From Batillaria attramentaria (Eukaryota > Mollusca > Gastropoda > Batillariidae), in NCBI GenBank assembly GCA_018292915.2, contig JACVVK020000200.1, positions 457,001 to 521,000 on the forward strand: DNA of 64,000 nucleotides, given 5' to 3'. The notes beneath the pieces are model-generated. The model was not told the DNA's origin, did not search any database, and saw only the letters and a list, made by a program, of their open reading frames with translations. The translations under genes were made by a program, and so were the position numbers. Below, one piece after another: positions 29,833 through 41,999 of the stretch. Position 1 is the stretch's first letter. Each line of letters opens with the position of its first letter.

Positions 29833-32800
29833 GTCCAAATAGCCATGACCACATCTGGCGCAGTCTGGAAAAACGGCCAAAGCGTGAAGGGCCGCGTTTT
29901 ATAAGCGCTTCGACAGGCCCCTTGTTTCAGATAACGGCAGGCATTCCTCAATTGCTTTCTGAAAATGGCTGCCACAAACTGAAAAAATCAAAAATCATAA
30001 ATCAAAATGCTGTGTTCAGCATACCATACTGCGCATAATTTCTGGCAAGGTGTGCCATCATATCAGTATAACGTCAGTGTGACCTGCGAAATATTCCGTG
30101 AGATAATGCTCCTAGAACAAAGACGATCCTCGCGTGTCAAAGACCACAGGCGCCCGTAACAGATCATTTGCCATTGTTCCAAGCAAGCTTTCCTGTACTG
30201 ACTCTTTAGATAGGAAGATGACTAACGGACCAGCAATGGCACTTTTTCTTTTCTCTTTTTTTTTTGCCAGGACACCTGGGTCAAAGAGAACAGTTTGTAG
30301 TGAGTCAGTGTCTGTCTCTTGACCTACCAGCAACTCGGTCGGACTCAGCTGCGCCGCAATCTCCGAAGTGAATGCATGCAATATTACTTATAATCCTATA
30401 CTTTCTACGGTGACGGTGGGTCGAAACTTGCAGCCGGCCGTGTGCCTGTGCCGCACACGCCGCCAAAGAACAGCACAACGACACGAGCTTCCCGTGCACC
30501 AACGTAACTGTGACTCCTCCCTATCACAGACCACAAAAACACGACCCACAGACAGAGTTGTGTCTTATCAGAGCCTGCTCCTCCCTGACAAGCATGACAC
30601 GGGTGTGATGGGCCCATGCCTGGTTAACGCGCCGTGTGCCCCGTGTCTTGACTGCAGGGGGTCCCAGATCATCTGATCCAATTTGTAGCATCTGTGATGG
30701 ATGGGTGGCGTGTGGCTTGGACAAGCACCAAAATATCTCTCCCGGGCCTTTTCCCACAGGGAATCCATCCCGGCACATCATAATCCCAGGAAACGCTTGC
30801 GTACAGTACTTTCAGTTGACGGAGTCAATAAATATTCTGCGGAGGTATCTCGTTTAAATGCGGACTTCAGTTGTGCTTATTCCTACCGGCCGCTGCTGCC
30901 GTATTTTCAAGTTTCTGGCTGTGTGAACTTCGCCTGAATTTGGTGCCGCTGAGAGACCGTGGTCAACAAATCCCCTACAATATTCCTTCGTTCAATCTTC
31001 CAACTTTGCTCAGAATTCCACTGGGGAATAGCTTGTCCAAGACCGGCTGTTCACTTGTAAATAACATGCAGATCGCGGACTCTGATTTGTTTGCTCTAGT
31101 TATTGCCTTGTGGGGCTGCGGTGTACATCACAACATGCACCGGTTCACCCTCGCTCAAGCCGGCCCAACCTCGTGTTTGCAGTGGTAATGAGATCCTTGG
31201 TGCGGCCTATTATCTGTAACATTGCGATTCATGCGAACAAAGAAGCGTACTAATTACTGCAGACAGGAATGATCTTTGAACAGGACAGTCTTTTTGCAAG
31301 GCCTGCGCCGGCGCCGTTAGCATTGCCACTCAGTCATGGGAGACACTCGGAATTTCAACTCAGTCAGTGAGCGTGTACTCCATCTCATTACACGACTGGA
31401 CTGATTCTGTGAAATCGATGTTCACTTGCGTTTATTTCGAAGGAAAAGAGCACTTTTTCAGACGAAATAACTTGAAGGATGCACCACTAGATTAATCTAT
31501 TCTCTTTCACCATTGGGCATAGCCGGTTTCATCGGTTTGACCGACCATAAATCCACTGACTACGAGGCGTAACCTGATCTGGCCAAAATGACACATTTTG
31601 GAACCACAATTGCGGGGTAACTCTTTCTTGCCAGGAAGAGTTTCATCCCTTGTTGGTCCATGCTACTGATGCTGGCACTCCGGGTGATGCGGTGACTGAA
31701 CTTCAAGTCGTACAATGATCAATGAAAAATATGCCATCATGCGTTATTTCTTGACTTTCCCGGCCCACCTCTACTGACTAACACTATTTTCAATCTATTA
31801 TGTAGGAACTTTACTTCTCTTATCTCAGTTCTCCTGTCTAATTTTTCAGCCATGACTGGCTTCGTTTCAAACTTTCCTTCACGCACGTGGCCCCTACCCG
31901 TCTGTAACAAAGTTTATCATCAACGTGCCTGCCGACTGGAGAAAAATACCTGTCTAGCCGACAGCGGAATCTGCTAAGTCCTGCAGCTGCACACACAGAT
32001 GTAGAGATAAATCTTTCTAACGGACGAACGTTCAAAATTCTCAGTGTTTACCAGTTATCGTTCAGTCTAAAAGCAAGAAAAAAAAGCGTTCAAATTGTAC
32101 GACAAATGCAGGCAAGTCTAGAAGGGAAACCTTATCAGATAATCAATAATACTGTAAGAGAGAACCGCCATGAAACGTTAAAAACCCGAAGAAAACTTGA
32201 TGCAATCTTGAATTCAGCCGATATTGCTGTACCACACTAAACAAGTAAACATCTTTGAAACCAAGGTCACGGTAGATAATTTTCAGCAGAGACCTACCGT
32301 CAACACAAAATGATATTTTGAACTGACAAATTCAGTAACGTTAAAACGGCAAACAGAGGACGGGAAGTTAAACTCAAAGCCTGTCAATGTCATGCACTGA
32401 TCTTATGTGTTCGGGCGATTGGGTGCTACCGGCACAGGGACTGTGTCTATGCGTGGGTGTGTTTGTATTGACTGGTCGTCTGCCTTGAAAATTATCTACC
32501 CTGGTTTCCGAGCTAAGTGTCATCCGGCGCTGGGCCTCATAATTATTCGATTCAATCGACACGTATTATCAACTGACTCACCCGCGAAAGCACGCGTTCA
32601 GTTTTTTTTTTTTTTTTTTAAAAGAAAGAAAAAAAAAGGCGTGTTATGAAGCAACCCGGCGACTCGAAACTCATGGGCCTGCCCCTCGTGAAATCATTTT
32701 CGTGCTGACCTGACGGTTTTTTTCACTGACCTCGAAGGCCAGGGCAGGGCACGGTTCTCAGAGACTTTGGGTGGCGTTCCCTCGAGCAAAACTGCACGCT

Positions 32801-33323
32801 TGATTCAAATCCCTGGCAAAAACCACGGAAACTTAATACAAGAAGCGAGACTGCCTGTCGCCAAAAGCATCGCTCGGTTGCCTCACAATTCTTCATTCTG
32901 TCCAAAATCGAACCAGCAGCCGCGCTCTGAGCGACTTTTACGGTCGACTGAACACGCTGATTTGATATTATGCGGCACATCTTCTTTCTATGTCCCTGCC
33001 CTAGGGCCCAACATTCATGATGCGAGATGCGTTAGTGCATGACATGCTGGCTTTAATGCACACAGACTCCGATATTGATGAATGAATATTATGAATCTGG
33101 AAGGATGTTGCCCGCACTTCCGCTATAAAACGCCTGCAAGCGCTTTCGTCCTGCTTTCTTTCTCCAGGAATTTCTAAAAACTGTACTGAAATTCAAATAA
33201 TAAACGTTACTCTGTGTGAATATGAGGAGGTCAAAAACGCACCACCACTGACCCCACCCCCTGCCCCCTTCTCTATACAGGTGGAATCAATAACTTTTTC
33301 TTTTTTTTTTTACGCCTAACGTC
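29833..33323. other. Intergenic, no gene recognised
   Basis: Mostly unique, with few microsatellites. Short frames (up to 105 codons) lack domain or splice evidence. Confidence 0.5.
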
Positions 33324-33621
33324 CAGGGCCCGTATGTAAAAGTCGAGGTTAGGGCTTTTCGCCCCGGGCTAGAGTCTAATCTCGAACTAAAGTAGCTCCA
33401 GGGTTACTTTTTTTTCTGTTGTTTGTTTGTTTGTTTGAAATCAAGAACAACAAAGAAGCGGGCCCATTCCAGCAAGGTGCCTGAGCCGTTAGATGGAATT
33501 TTTTCATCCTTTCTTCGCTTCCTTCTTTATTTAATTTTGCTTTTGGGTTTCTTATGTCCTGGTCTGGGTTAGGCCCGTAGCCGTGGGTTAAATTAACCTC
33601 GACTTGTACATACGGGCCCAG
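33324..33621 (-). mobile_element. MITE-like element, copy B (298 bp, inverted relative to copy A)
   Basis: It begins CAGGGCCCGTATGTAAAAGT and ends TACATACGGGCCCAG, giving the same terminal inverted repeats. Read in reverse it matches copy A over long stretches, e.g. GAGGTTAATTTAACCCACGG and CTACGGGCCTAACC, and the segment around AGCGGGCCCATTCC. Confidence 0.75.
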
Positions 33622-34109
33622 CTTTGATAAACGTGGTATACAACATTAGCCAAGTCAACACAAAACTGCTGAGATTGCATACACAGACTTTTCTGCTCCC
33701 GCTGAGCAGACGAAACTGAATACGAGAATAAATAACCCGCAACGTCGCGAAGGTGGAAAGGCACCTGAACAAACGGCCTTCGTATAGAACAATACACGGC
33801 GCTACTGCAGGAAGGCCATGTAAGATGAAATTACTATCGTACACCTGTTCCAACTTGACGTTGTTTTCAGGTTGCACTGACCTAAACAAGCCAATAAACT
33901 GAGTAGTTACGTGTACCGCTAATAACGAAGATTCGTAACATGCACTATATTTAACCACAAACTAAGAACGAAGGTTCATATTTTGTCTTGTAGCCGCCGT
34001 TGTGTTCGTAGTTTTGGCATACCGTTGAAACTTTTACAATGAGTAAACATTCGAATTCACAACAAAGTTTAGTCTCGACTGCCTGACAGATCTGCCGCCG
34101 CTCCATTGT

Positions 34110-34110
<1 letters not shown>

Positions 34111-34143
<33 letters not shown>

Positions 34144-34153
34144 AGAGAGAGAC
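34111..34153. repeat. (CA)n / (GA)n
   Basis: CA run to 34140, followed by a short GA run. Confidence 0.92.
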
Positions 34154-34652
34154 TCACACCCCCTGATGAGGGAATTCCATTCATGATATGTAACCAAGAG
34201 CAGTCATTCGCGTCAACGACAGTGGCAATATGAGACTTTTTAAGTACGCTCTACAGCTTCATTACCGACGTGCCCGCTAATTTATCATCCCGGTAATACA
34301 AGAAATGGCAAGATAGGTTTGGATTACTGGCTTCTGGGCCGCTTTGTTCACAGCCGTGCGCAGCAGGACAGGCTGACACGTTTTGTGGCTTTGCGCGGAG
34401 ACAAAACTATTTTAGTGGTTGACACAGCTGGACAAAAGCTGTCGAATGCAGATGACACCGCAGAACGCTGGCAGCTCATTCGCCTCGCCCCCCCCCCCCC
34501 CCCCTCCCAATCCACCCCACCCTCCATGAAAGCATGTCCTCCCTGTCTCAACCTCCATGCAGACAGCATGGAGACTGACAATGCATACAATTATCCGAGG
34601 TCAGATGTTGACAATATGTTGGTTTTGACATCCGTCTTATTCATGTTCGCCG

Positions 34653-34654
<2 letters not shown>

Positions 34655-34723
<69 letters not shown>

Positions 34724-34750
34724 CGCGCGCGTGTGTGTGTGTGCGCGCGC
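34655..34750. repeat. (TG)n / (CG)n
   Basis: TG run, then CGCGCGCGCG twice with TG between. Confidence 0.94.
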
Positions 34751-35299
34751 CCTCTCCGTTCCCTGCCCCCTCCCCACCCATTCCAAGTTCCAAACACCCT
34801 CAAGTGTTGCTTATGCATTGTACCCGTCAGTATACGTTTATATGGGTTTATTTCATTAGATGTGCAACTTCAAAATCCTCAACTAGAAGGCAACTTCAAA
34901 ATCAATCCTTCACTTTGTTTGATCATGTTCAAGAAACCACAAAAGGGGGGGGGGGGGGACAAAGAGACAGATACACAGATCCAGACACACACGTAAGCAA
35001 GGACATTAACATCCTTGACAATGTCAGCATCTCTACAGCAAATTCGTCAGTCGTGAGTTTTTGTCTTTTTTCTTTTCTTTTCTTTTTTCTTTTTATTTTT
35101 TTCCTTCCCCACAAGCAAGCATGCAAGCTGCACATGCTCGCGACAGCTGACTGGCGTCTTGCCGCCGGCATGCCGCCGAGTCCCAAACCGGCGTGACATC
35201 ACACCCTGAACACCTGTATTGCTAATCCACAGCTAAGCCGCTGCTGAGAGATCAATGGCCACCGTGTACAAAAATCACCTTGTCAGTGCCTCGCCTTAA

Positions 35300-36349
35300 C
35301 GTAACGTGGTATGCGCTAAGACTGTGTACCGCCATGCGCCGTGGTACGCCTTGGAGTAACGTGGTATGCGCTAAGTAGTGTACCACCATAATGTGACGTA
35401 CTACGCCGTGGACTCGTAACGTCAGTGGTATGCGCTAAGACTGTGCACCACCATAATGTGACGTGATATGCCTTGGTGTAACGTGGTATGCACTAAGATT
35501 ATGCACTACCATGCGACGTGGTACGCCTTGGAGTAACGTGGTATGCACTTAGTGTACCACCATAATGTGACGGTACGCCTTGGAGTAACGTGGTATGCAC
35601 TTAGTGTACCACCATAATGTGACGTACTACGCCGTAAACTCGTAACGTGGTATGCGCTAAGACTGTACACCACCATAATGTGACGAGGTATGCCTCGGCG
35701 TAACGTGGTATTCACTAAGACTGTGCACTACCATACGACGTGGTACGCCTTGGCGTAACGTGGTATGCACTTAGTGTACCACCATAATGTGACGTGGTAC
35801 GCCTTGGACTCGTAACGTCAGTGGTATGCGCTAAGACTGTGCACCACCATAATGTGACGTGGTATGCCTTGGCGTAACATGGTACGCACTAAGACTATGC
35901 ACTACCATGCGACGTGGTACGCCTTGGAGTAACGTGGTATGTGCTTAGTGTACCACCATGTGACGTACTACGCCGTGGACTCGTAACGTGGTATGCGCTA
36001 AGACTGTACACCACCATAATGTGACGTGATATGCCTTGGTGTAACATGGTACGCACTAAGACTATGCACTACCATGCGACGTGGTACGCCTTGGAGTAAC
36101 GTGGTATGCGCTTAGTGACCACCACAACGTGACGTGGTACATCCTGGGGTAACGCGGTATGCGTTTAGTGTACCACCATAATGTGACGTGGTACGCCTTG
36201 GAGAAACGTGGTATCCGTTTGGTGTACCACCACAACGTGACGTGGTACGTCCTGGGGTAACGTGGTATGCGCTCAGTGTACCACCATAATGTGACTTGGT
36301 ACGCCTTTGAGAAACGTGGTAAGCGCCACATAAACCACAATAATGTGAC
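35300..36349. repeat. Minisatellite, about 18 units of 52-62 bp, with trimeric higher-order structure
   Basis: Each unit starts near GTAACGTGGTATGCGCTAAG and ends near GTGACGTGGTACGCCTTGG. The two halves are themselves related (ACGTGGTATGC / ACGTGGTACGC). Units ending in GACTC, then units with GACTGTRCACCACCATAATG, then units with ACTATGCACTACCATGCGAC recur in that order at about 35355, 35585, 35755 and 35929, giving a repeat of repeats of about 170-178 bp. The last five units are single and more diverged. Confidence 0.92.
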
Positions 36350-38668
36350 AAAGCGTGACATGCATGAAATGAACACCAGACTTACAGTCAACACGTATGG
36401 CAACCAAATGCTGATAAATGGCATGACTCAAGTTACCACAATGTTTGCAGTTCATGTGATTTGCATTACCGCCACGTGTTTGCATCACTTGTGGACGTAA
36501 TATATGTTTTGGGGCTTTCTGACACAACTGGTGTGGTGCTCAGCACGCTGACAAGGTAGTTTGGGTGTGCCAGCCTTGAAGAGAAACTTTTCTTTTTTTT
36601 TACAATATTGTCACGGTTATACAGTTCCAAGGATCTAATTAAGAGCTCTGGCTGTTACGCAGCACTGAGGTAGTCCGCTGTGTATAGGTGGCTGATACAC
36701 GCGTAAGTAGACATGGTCACTAACCAGTAAACACATCTCGAACTGCACTTACGAGACTTTAGTACGCACTATACGATTGTTTTGTACGCACCTACCAACA
36801 CCGTCAAAAAGCTCCGTTCAACTCCAATCAAAGTACTAGATGGAGTTCAGAGCACAGCATGTAGGTCAGCTCGTGACCTGATTCAGCAAGCTATCGCTCA
36901 AGTCAGTCTTTGCCGAGATGTCACTGCATGAAACAGACCGGTGAGGGCCACAACGAGTATGTGAAAAAGAAAAGAGGGACAGACAGCCTGACAGACCTGT
37001 GTGAGGATACTCTGTCAGCATGTATTATCTCTGACAACTGACAGAGCGAGACTGAGATGCCCACTGATACACTGATCCGAACAACTATGCAGTCTAGGTG
37101 CTACCATGCATCACTGACTTGCCATGCACACATTTCGTCTGTCGAGATAACAAAATACGAGGATTGCCGTGCTTACCACACACTTTCAGTACTCGCTCAC
37201 CGCAGGTGTCAAAAGCCTACACTCCCTTGTCATTCACAAATCGTCCGCTGGCCTCGAATCTGCTGCTTGCCAGTGAAAGGGCGATCCAGTCCGCAAGCTG
37301 TGAAACACTGCAAACCAGTCCCCGCGGTTGCTGTACCGTCATGCGGTTTGGCGAGTGAGTCAGACAGTGAATGAGAGAGAGACACGCACACACACTGACA
37401 CACACACTCTTCGACGCAACAGGTGAAAGAGACTGCTCTACCTGGGCAGGAAAGCATGCACTTAAAAAACACATGCAACTTAACCCTTTCACTGGGTTAT
37501 TTCAAAGTGAATGAACTCAGTGAAAGACAAATCCGACCGTACCGCCGTGCGGTATAAGTAATGGCCCAGTGACAGATTTGTGGCCAGTCAGTAGTTCTTG
37601 GTTCAGCGGTTTGGCCAAAAATATCCACCACCGTAATGGGAATTCCTTGCAGGCCCGAACCTCTCCGGCCAATGTACCATAGGGCCCTACTGGATGAACC
37701 GTCATCAAAAGATAATTTGCGGACGGCGACTGAAGCTAGCTGCAATGCCATACAGGAAATTTATAGAGGAATGCCAACAAAGCTGTGTCTGGATCTGGAT
37801 CTGAATGTCTGTCTGTCTCTCTGCTGTTCCCGTATCTGAAAACAGCGGCAGCTAGAACGAACAGCTATAAATGTATGGCGCATGTTAAAAGCTTTTCGAG
37901 TTATGCAGTAAGTCTGAACAGCAGTACTACAGCAAATAGCCATAATCGGTTACAAATTTATGAGTTGTGAATCATAAATTCCACACAACGAATAAACCAC
38001 AGACAGGGAGTCTCATTACATATGTGCATAATGTCGCCCGCATCATAACTTATACAAACATACAAGTGGGGGATGCAGTCCCGGCCAGCCAGTTCCCTAC
38101 AGTAACGATCGGTGACAGAAAAGGAGTTAAACTGACACTTCCCTCGTGCTGTCAATGTGTCATCTGCTAGGCCAGTATCCTAGCTGAACTGGGTGTTTCG
38201 GTAAAGCGTCGGGTCACCTCCTATTCACGAGCTCTCATACACCGCAATCTGACCGTGACGGCAGTTCTATTGTCATACACTCCGTGCTATATTATAACCA
38301 CGGTCTGTATTGTGTGTGCTCCCTGACAAGTCAAAGGCGCCTTCCCCTAAGTCTTTGTCAGCCCAGGTTAAACTCTTACGAACGCGGGGATCCATTGCGA
38401 CAGGTGTAGAGTTAGCCTTTGGACGACGTCGCCCTAATGGCTATTGGTACGAAGTGTAAAATGTCATAGAACGATAAAGCATGCAAGGTTTGTCGGCTCA
38501 CACAGCGATTTTCAGCTCCCGTTGACCTACCTGGGGCAAACGCAAGTTTAGACAGTACAGTCGCGGTTCAGTTGTGAAAAACACATGGGATTATGGATAT
38601 GAGTGAATGGTTGTTTTCTTTTACAAATTGTTGAGCGTGTTCTGAGGAGAAAGCTGCACATGACTGAT

Positions 38669-38732
<64 letters not shown>

Positions 38733-41709
38733 CGGCAGCCGGCAGGCCGGCACAGCGGAGAGAGACTGGCGAGAGAGAAAGAGCATAATAATAAGTCATC
38801 ATGTTCATGCTTAATGGCTGAAGCCTTGAAAGTTTTATGTGTTTTTCTGGAAACACTTGAAAACACTTCAGTGATGACTAATGAATCGCATAGGATTTAT
38901 TAGTCTGGCTTAGGCCTACAACCTTATGTACTGTCATGTCAGTCAGGGGAAACCCCCGCAAGCAGCCAGAGTGGAATGACACAAGTATTGACAGATCTTT
39001 TGAAAAAAAAAAACAAAAAAAAACATACGAGTAACATTCAATGCACAGAGAAAGACTGCCCTACCCTTGCTGCTAAATTTGCGCGAGCCGGGTGGCTGTT
39101 CAGTAATGCGAAAGTGAATGGAAGCAAGTCAGTTTTGGGCGGAATTAACTGAGGAGAACGTACAGCAGTCAACATCAGTAGATGCCGGGAGAGAGAGAGA
39201 CAGAGAAAAAAAAATGGGACCTTCGACCAACCCCCCATCGTTTTAATCTCAGTTAAAGATTAGGTTGTCTGGAAAGAGGTGTGTACATACGGTGGCCCCG
39301 AGTTCAGACCTGTTTTATGTGCATTTATATTCCCGACACTAGTTCACTTTTCAAGACGCAACAGTTGCCCACCATATTCACACATGAACGGGGCTCGTGT
39401 TGACAATGACCGGCTGTGTTGCTACATGAATACAACCACAGCTGAATGAGAACAAAGCGAGAAAAAGACTTCTAGTTCTGCATTTCTCAAGTGAACACAG
39501 GCCCCGCAAAGCACTTTTAATATACTGAATGGCTAAGCGGTCTTCATTGCCCGTCAACTTTCAAGTGAGATTTCAATCACTTTACACTCCCTCTTTTGCG
39601 TTGAATAGTTGTCCCTCATTGGGGAGTAACCCAATACTGACTCTGTGTGGGTTGTTGGATCACGGCCACCAAAGCAAACTTTTCCTTTCCTTTTGTCCTT
39701 CTTTCCGGCTCTCTGCAGGGTCGATCATTGATAATGCACGGTTTCACAAATCTGGCGGTCGAAATTTCATTCATCGAAAAGACTCGGAGGTGTTGGCACA
39801 ATACGGGTAAAAAAATATTTTACGAACAAAACCTTTCTGGGGGGTTAGAGACTGAATAATGAACTTCGTCCTTTTAAGTCCGGCCTGATAAGTCATCAGT
39901 GTACGAAACACTGAAGCAGTTCAGTCTACCGTACGCCGGTCACGTGGGAAAACGGTCTACGCGTCTAAAAACAAATCCATGGCCCTTGGTTTTCGGCTAA
40001 GTCACAGAGGAATTTCGAAGTTCACCCTGACAGTAAGTATAGGATTGAGCACGCCAGCCCCATCAATGCCAAAGACCCGACTGACTACAACCCATTCCAA
40101 AGGCCCGGACGTCTAAAAGTAAACCTGCTGGTCCAAGACAGATGATCCCGCGCTTAGCGCAGACGATCAAACCTACAATTTCGACCCAACCAATCGATGA
40201 GGCCTAGCCTAGGCGTATTCTGGGTCTTCTAAGTTCCTCGTTTATTTCCGACCAAGAAAACATCTTTCTCTCAAACTAACGGCCGTTCCCAGACGGCCGT
40301 GTGCACGGGACTGTGCTAAAAACACCCGGACAGTAAACGCCAGGCAGATCTGGCTCCGCTCTGGCGTCATAAATCGTGGGATCAGACGCCCGCTGAAGCC
40401 AGACTCATCGTCATTACTTCCACCAACTCCTGACAGTAACGCCGCCACCCTGAAGACGGTCAGTTGACTTCGCGTATCCGAAATGTACGACCTAAAATGG
40501 AATACAGCTACTCTCCATCCTCCAGCGTAAACATAGATGACTGTTACTGCACTCCTGAAAAGAGGCGCACATTGCTTGCGAGCGATAGTGGCGTAAAACA
40601 GTAAATGTATCTGTTCTAGCAATGGACAGTCATTATTGCCTCTATCAAGTGCGTCAGTCTTCTCAACTGCTGTAGTGTGCACACTCAGTATGGTTACCGC
40701 GATTCGGTTGGCCTGGATGTTTGTGTCAGTTTTAGTGCACGGGCACAGCTGTTCTTTTTATTTTGCCTGGCATGGGGCATGTACAAATTAAACTACCATT
40801 CAATTATCATCAAACGAATAGCAATGCCTAAGTTTATGTACTCTCAGTATTCTACATGTAGTGCCTGTCTTTTGACTGAAATGTGTTGGCTACAATAGCT
40901 GGCCACAGCGGCGAGGCCATGAAATGGGTGGTAGTTGTGGTGGTGGTAGTTTGGTCGGGTTCGACACTTGCCTCTCTCTCTCTCTCTCTCTCTCTTTGCT
41001 TTGATTTGTTTGAATATTTGCTTTTCTGTTTCTCAGTTTTTCAGTGTGACTGTATTTTGTTTGTGAACGTGTTTTCGGATCCCCCGCCGTCCTCCACAGT
41101 CAAAACACACTTGGATGCTTTCTATTACAAATGCTGTGCAAAGTCTGTGCGTCCGTCTGCTGAAGGAATTAGATCGTCTAGATAGAAGACAACCACGGAG
41201 TGTCTACACCCCTAACTTCGTTTCCATTGATCACGACGGCGCTACACTGTTCACTGATGCCAGTAACGCATGCAAACACATCAGTAACAGTAAGACTGAC
41301 AGCCAGCCAGATTTTCGCGTTTTCTATCTTGATTTTGCCCTTACAGACCTTGAAGTCAGGTCAAGTCTAACTTTATTACCGTCTTGCGTAACAGAAATTT
41401 CTTGTTACCATGATGCATAAAAACGCTGAACAGAAAGACACAATCTCGATACGGCAATCACTGATGTTAGCAAACATTCCCAGCTCAGTAATAGAACTTT
41501 ATATTCCTCCCGTTATGAGAAACTCATGAGGAAATGAGGAGAACGCAATATGAAGAGCCAATTCTGCGAGTTCTGAAAGTTCTGGTCACAATACCAGCCC
41601 AATGGCATCAAAGTCAATATCAAGCAGACCGAAGACTTCACCGCGTACCCTCCAAAAAATCTATAAAGTCTCCCTTCAGACAGTGATGACAGCAGTGATA
41701 TCTGTCTCC
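36350..41709. other. Intergenic, no gene recognised
   Basis: It contains the (TC)/(CA) tract at 38670. No coding exon or interspersed repeat is recognised up to the RTE insertion. Confidence 0.5.
38670..38729. repeat. (TC)n / (CA)n
   Basis: TC run to 38696, then CA run. Confidence 0.93.
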
Positions 41710-41721
41710 TTTATCTCCCGC
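41710..41721 (+). repeat. Left target-site duplication of the RTE element
   Basis: TTTATCTCCCGC here is identical to 45010-45021. The bases outside the match differ on both sides, so the duplication is 11-12 bp. The final C may be shared with the element start. Confidence 0.9.
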
Positions 41722-41830
41722 CCCTACATGGTCCAACCCTTGTCGTGGGGTAGTGGCTTGTGTACCTCAATGACCCAGAGAACTATGCCAGCAGGAGCAC
41801 ATGCTCCTGGCAGGGTCACCCAAGCTGGAC
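41721..41830 (+). ncRNA. Candidate HDV-like self-cleaving ribozyme at the 5' end of the RTE element
   Basis: The first 110 nt can be folded by eye into the nested double pseudoknot of HDV-like ribozymes. P1 is CCCCTAC (41721-41727) with GTAGTGG (41750-41756), six of seven pairs with one C/U mismatch. P2 is GTCCA (41731-41735) with TGGAC (41826-41830). P3 is CCC (41737-41739) with GGG (41747-41749), closing a 7-nt L3 loop TTGTCGT that keeps the central TCG found in HDV. P4 is TGACCC (41771-41776) with GGGTCA (41813-41818), extended by an 8-bp hairpin CAGGAGCA/TGCTCCTG (41792-41809). J4/2 contains CCAA, matching the C-N-A-A pattern with C41820 as candidate catalytic base. The predicted cleavage site (before 41721) is at the insertion boundary. 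HDV-like ribozymes are known at the 5' ends of R2, RTE and other non-LTR elements. The P1 mismatch and weak P1.1 (one pair, 41742-41757) are reservations. Confidence 0.55.
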
Positions 41831-41999
41831 AGGTCGAAGGGTAGAGGTCAGACGAATGTGGACCACCTCTCCAAGAGGCTAAATGGGTTTGCGTAGGGTT
41901 AACAGCCCTACCTGTAAAAAACACTAAGTTACTGAAGCATCGACAGCAACAAACCGAGACATTCACCTGGGCGAGGAAGGGTCTCCATCCCGGAGACCT

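Noticed and set aside
35506..36527. Open frames inside the minisatellite
   Set aside because: They arise from the near-multiple-of-three unit length; the repeat shifts frame between units and shows no codon conservation.
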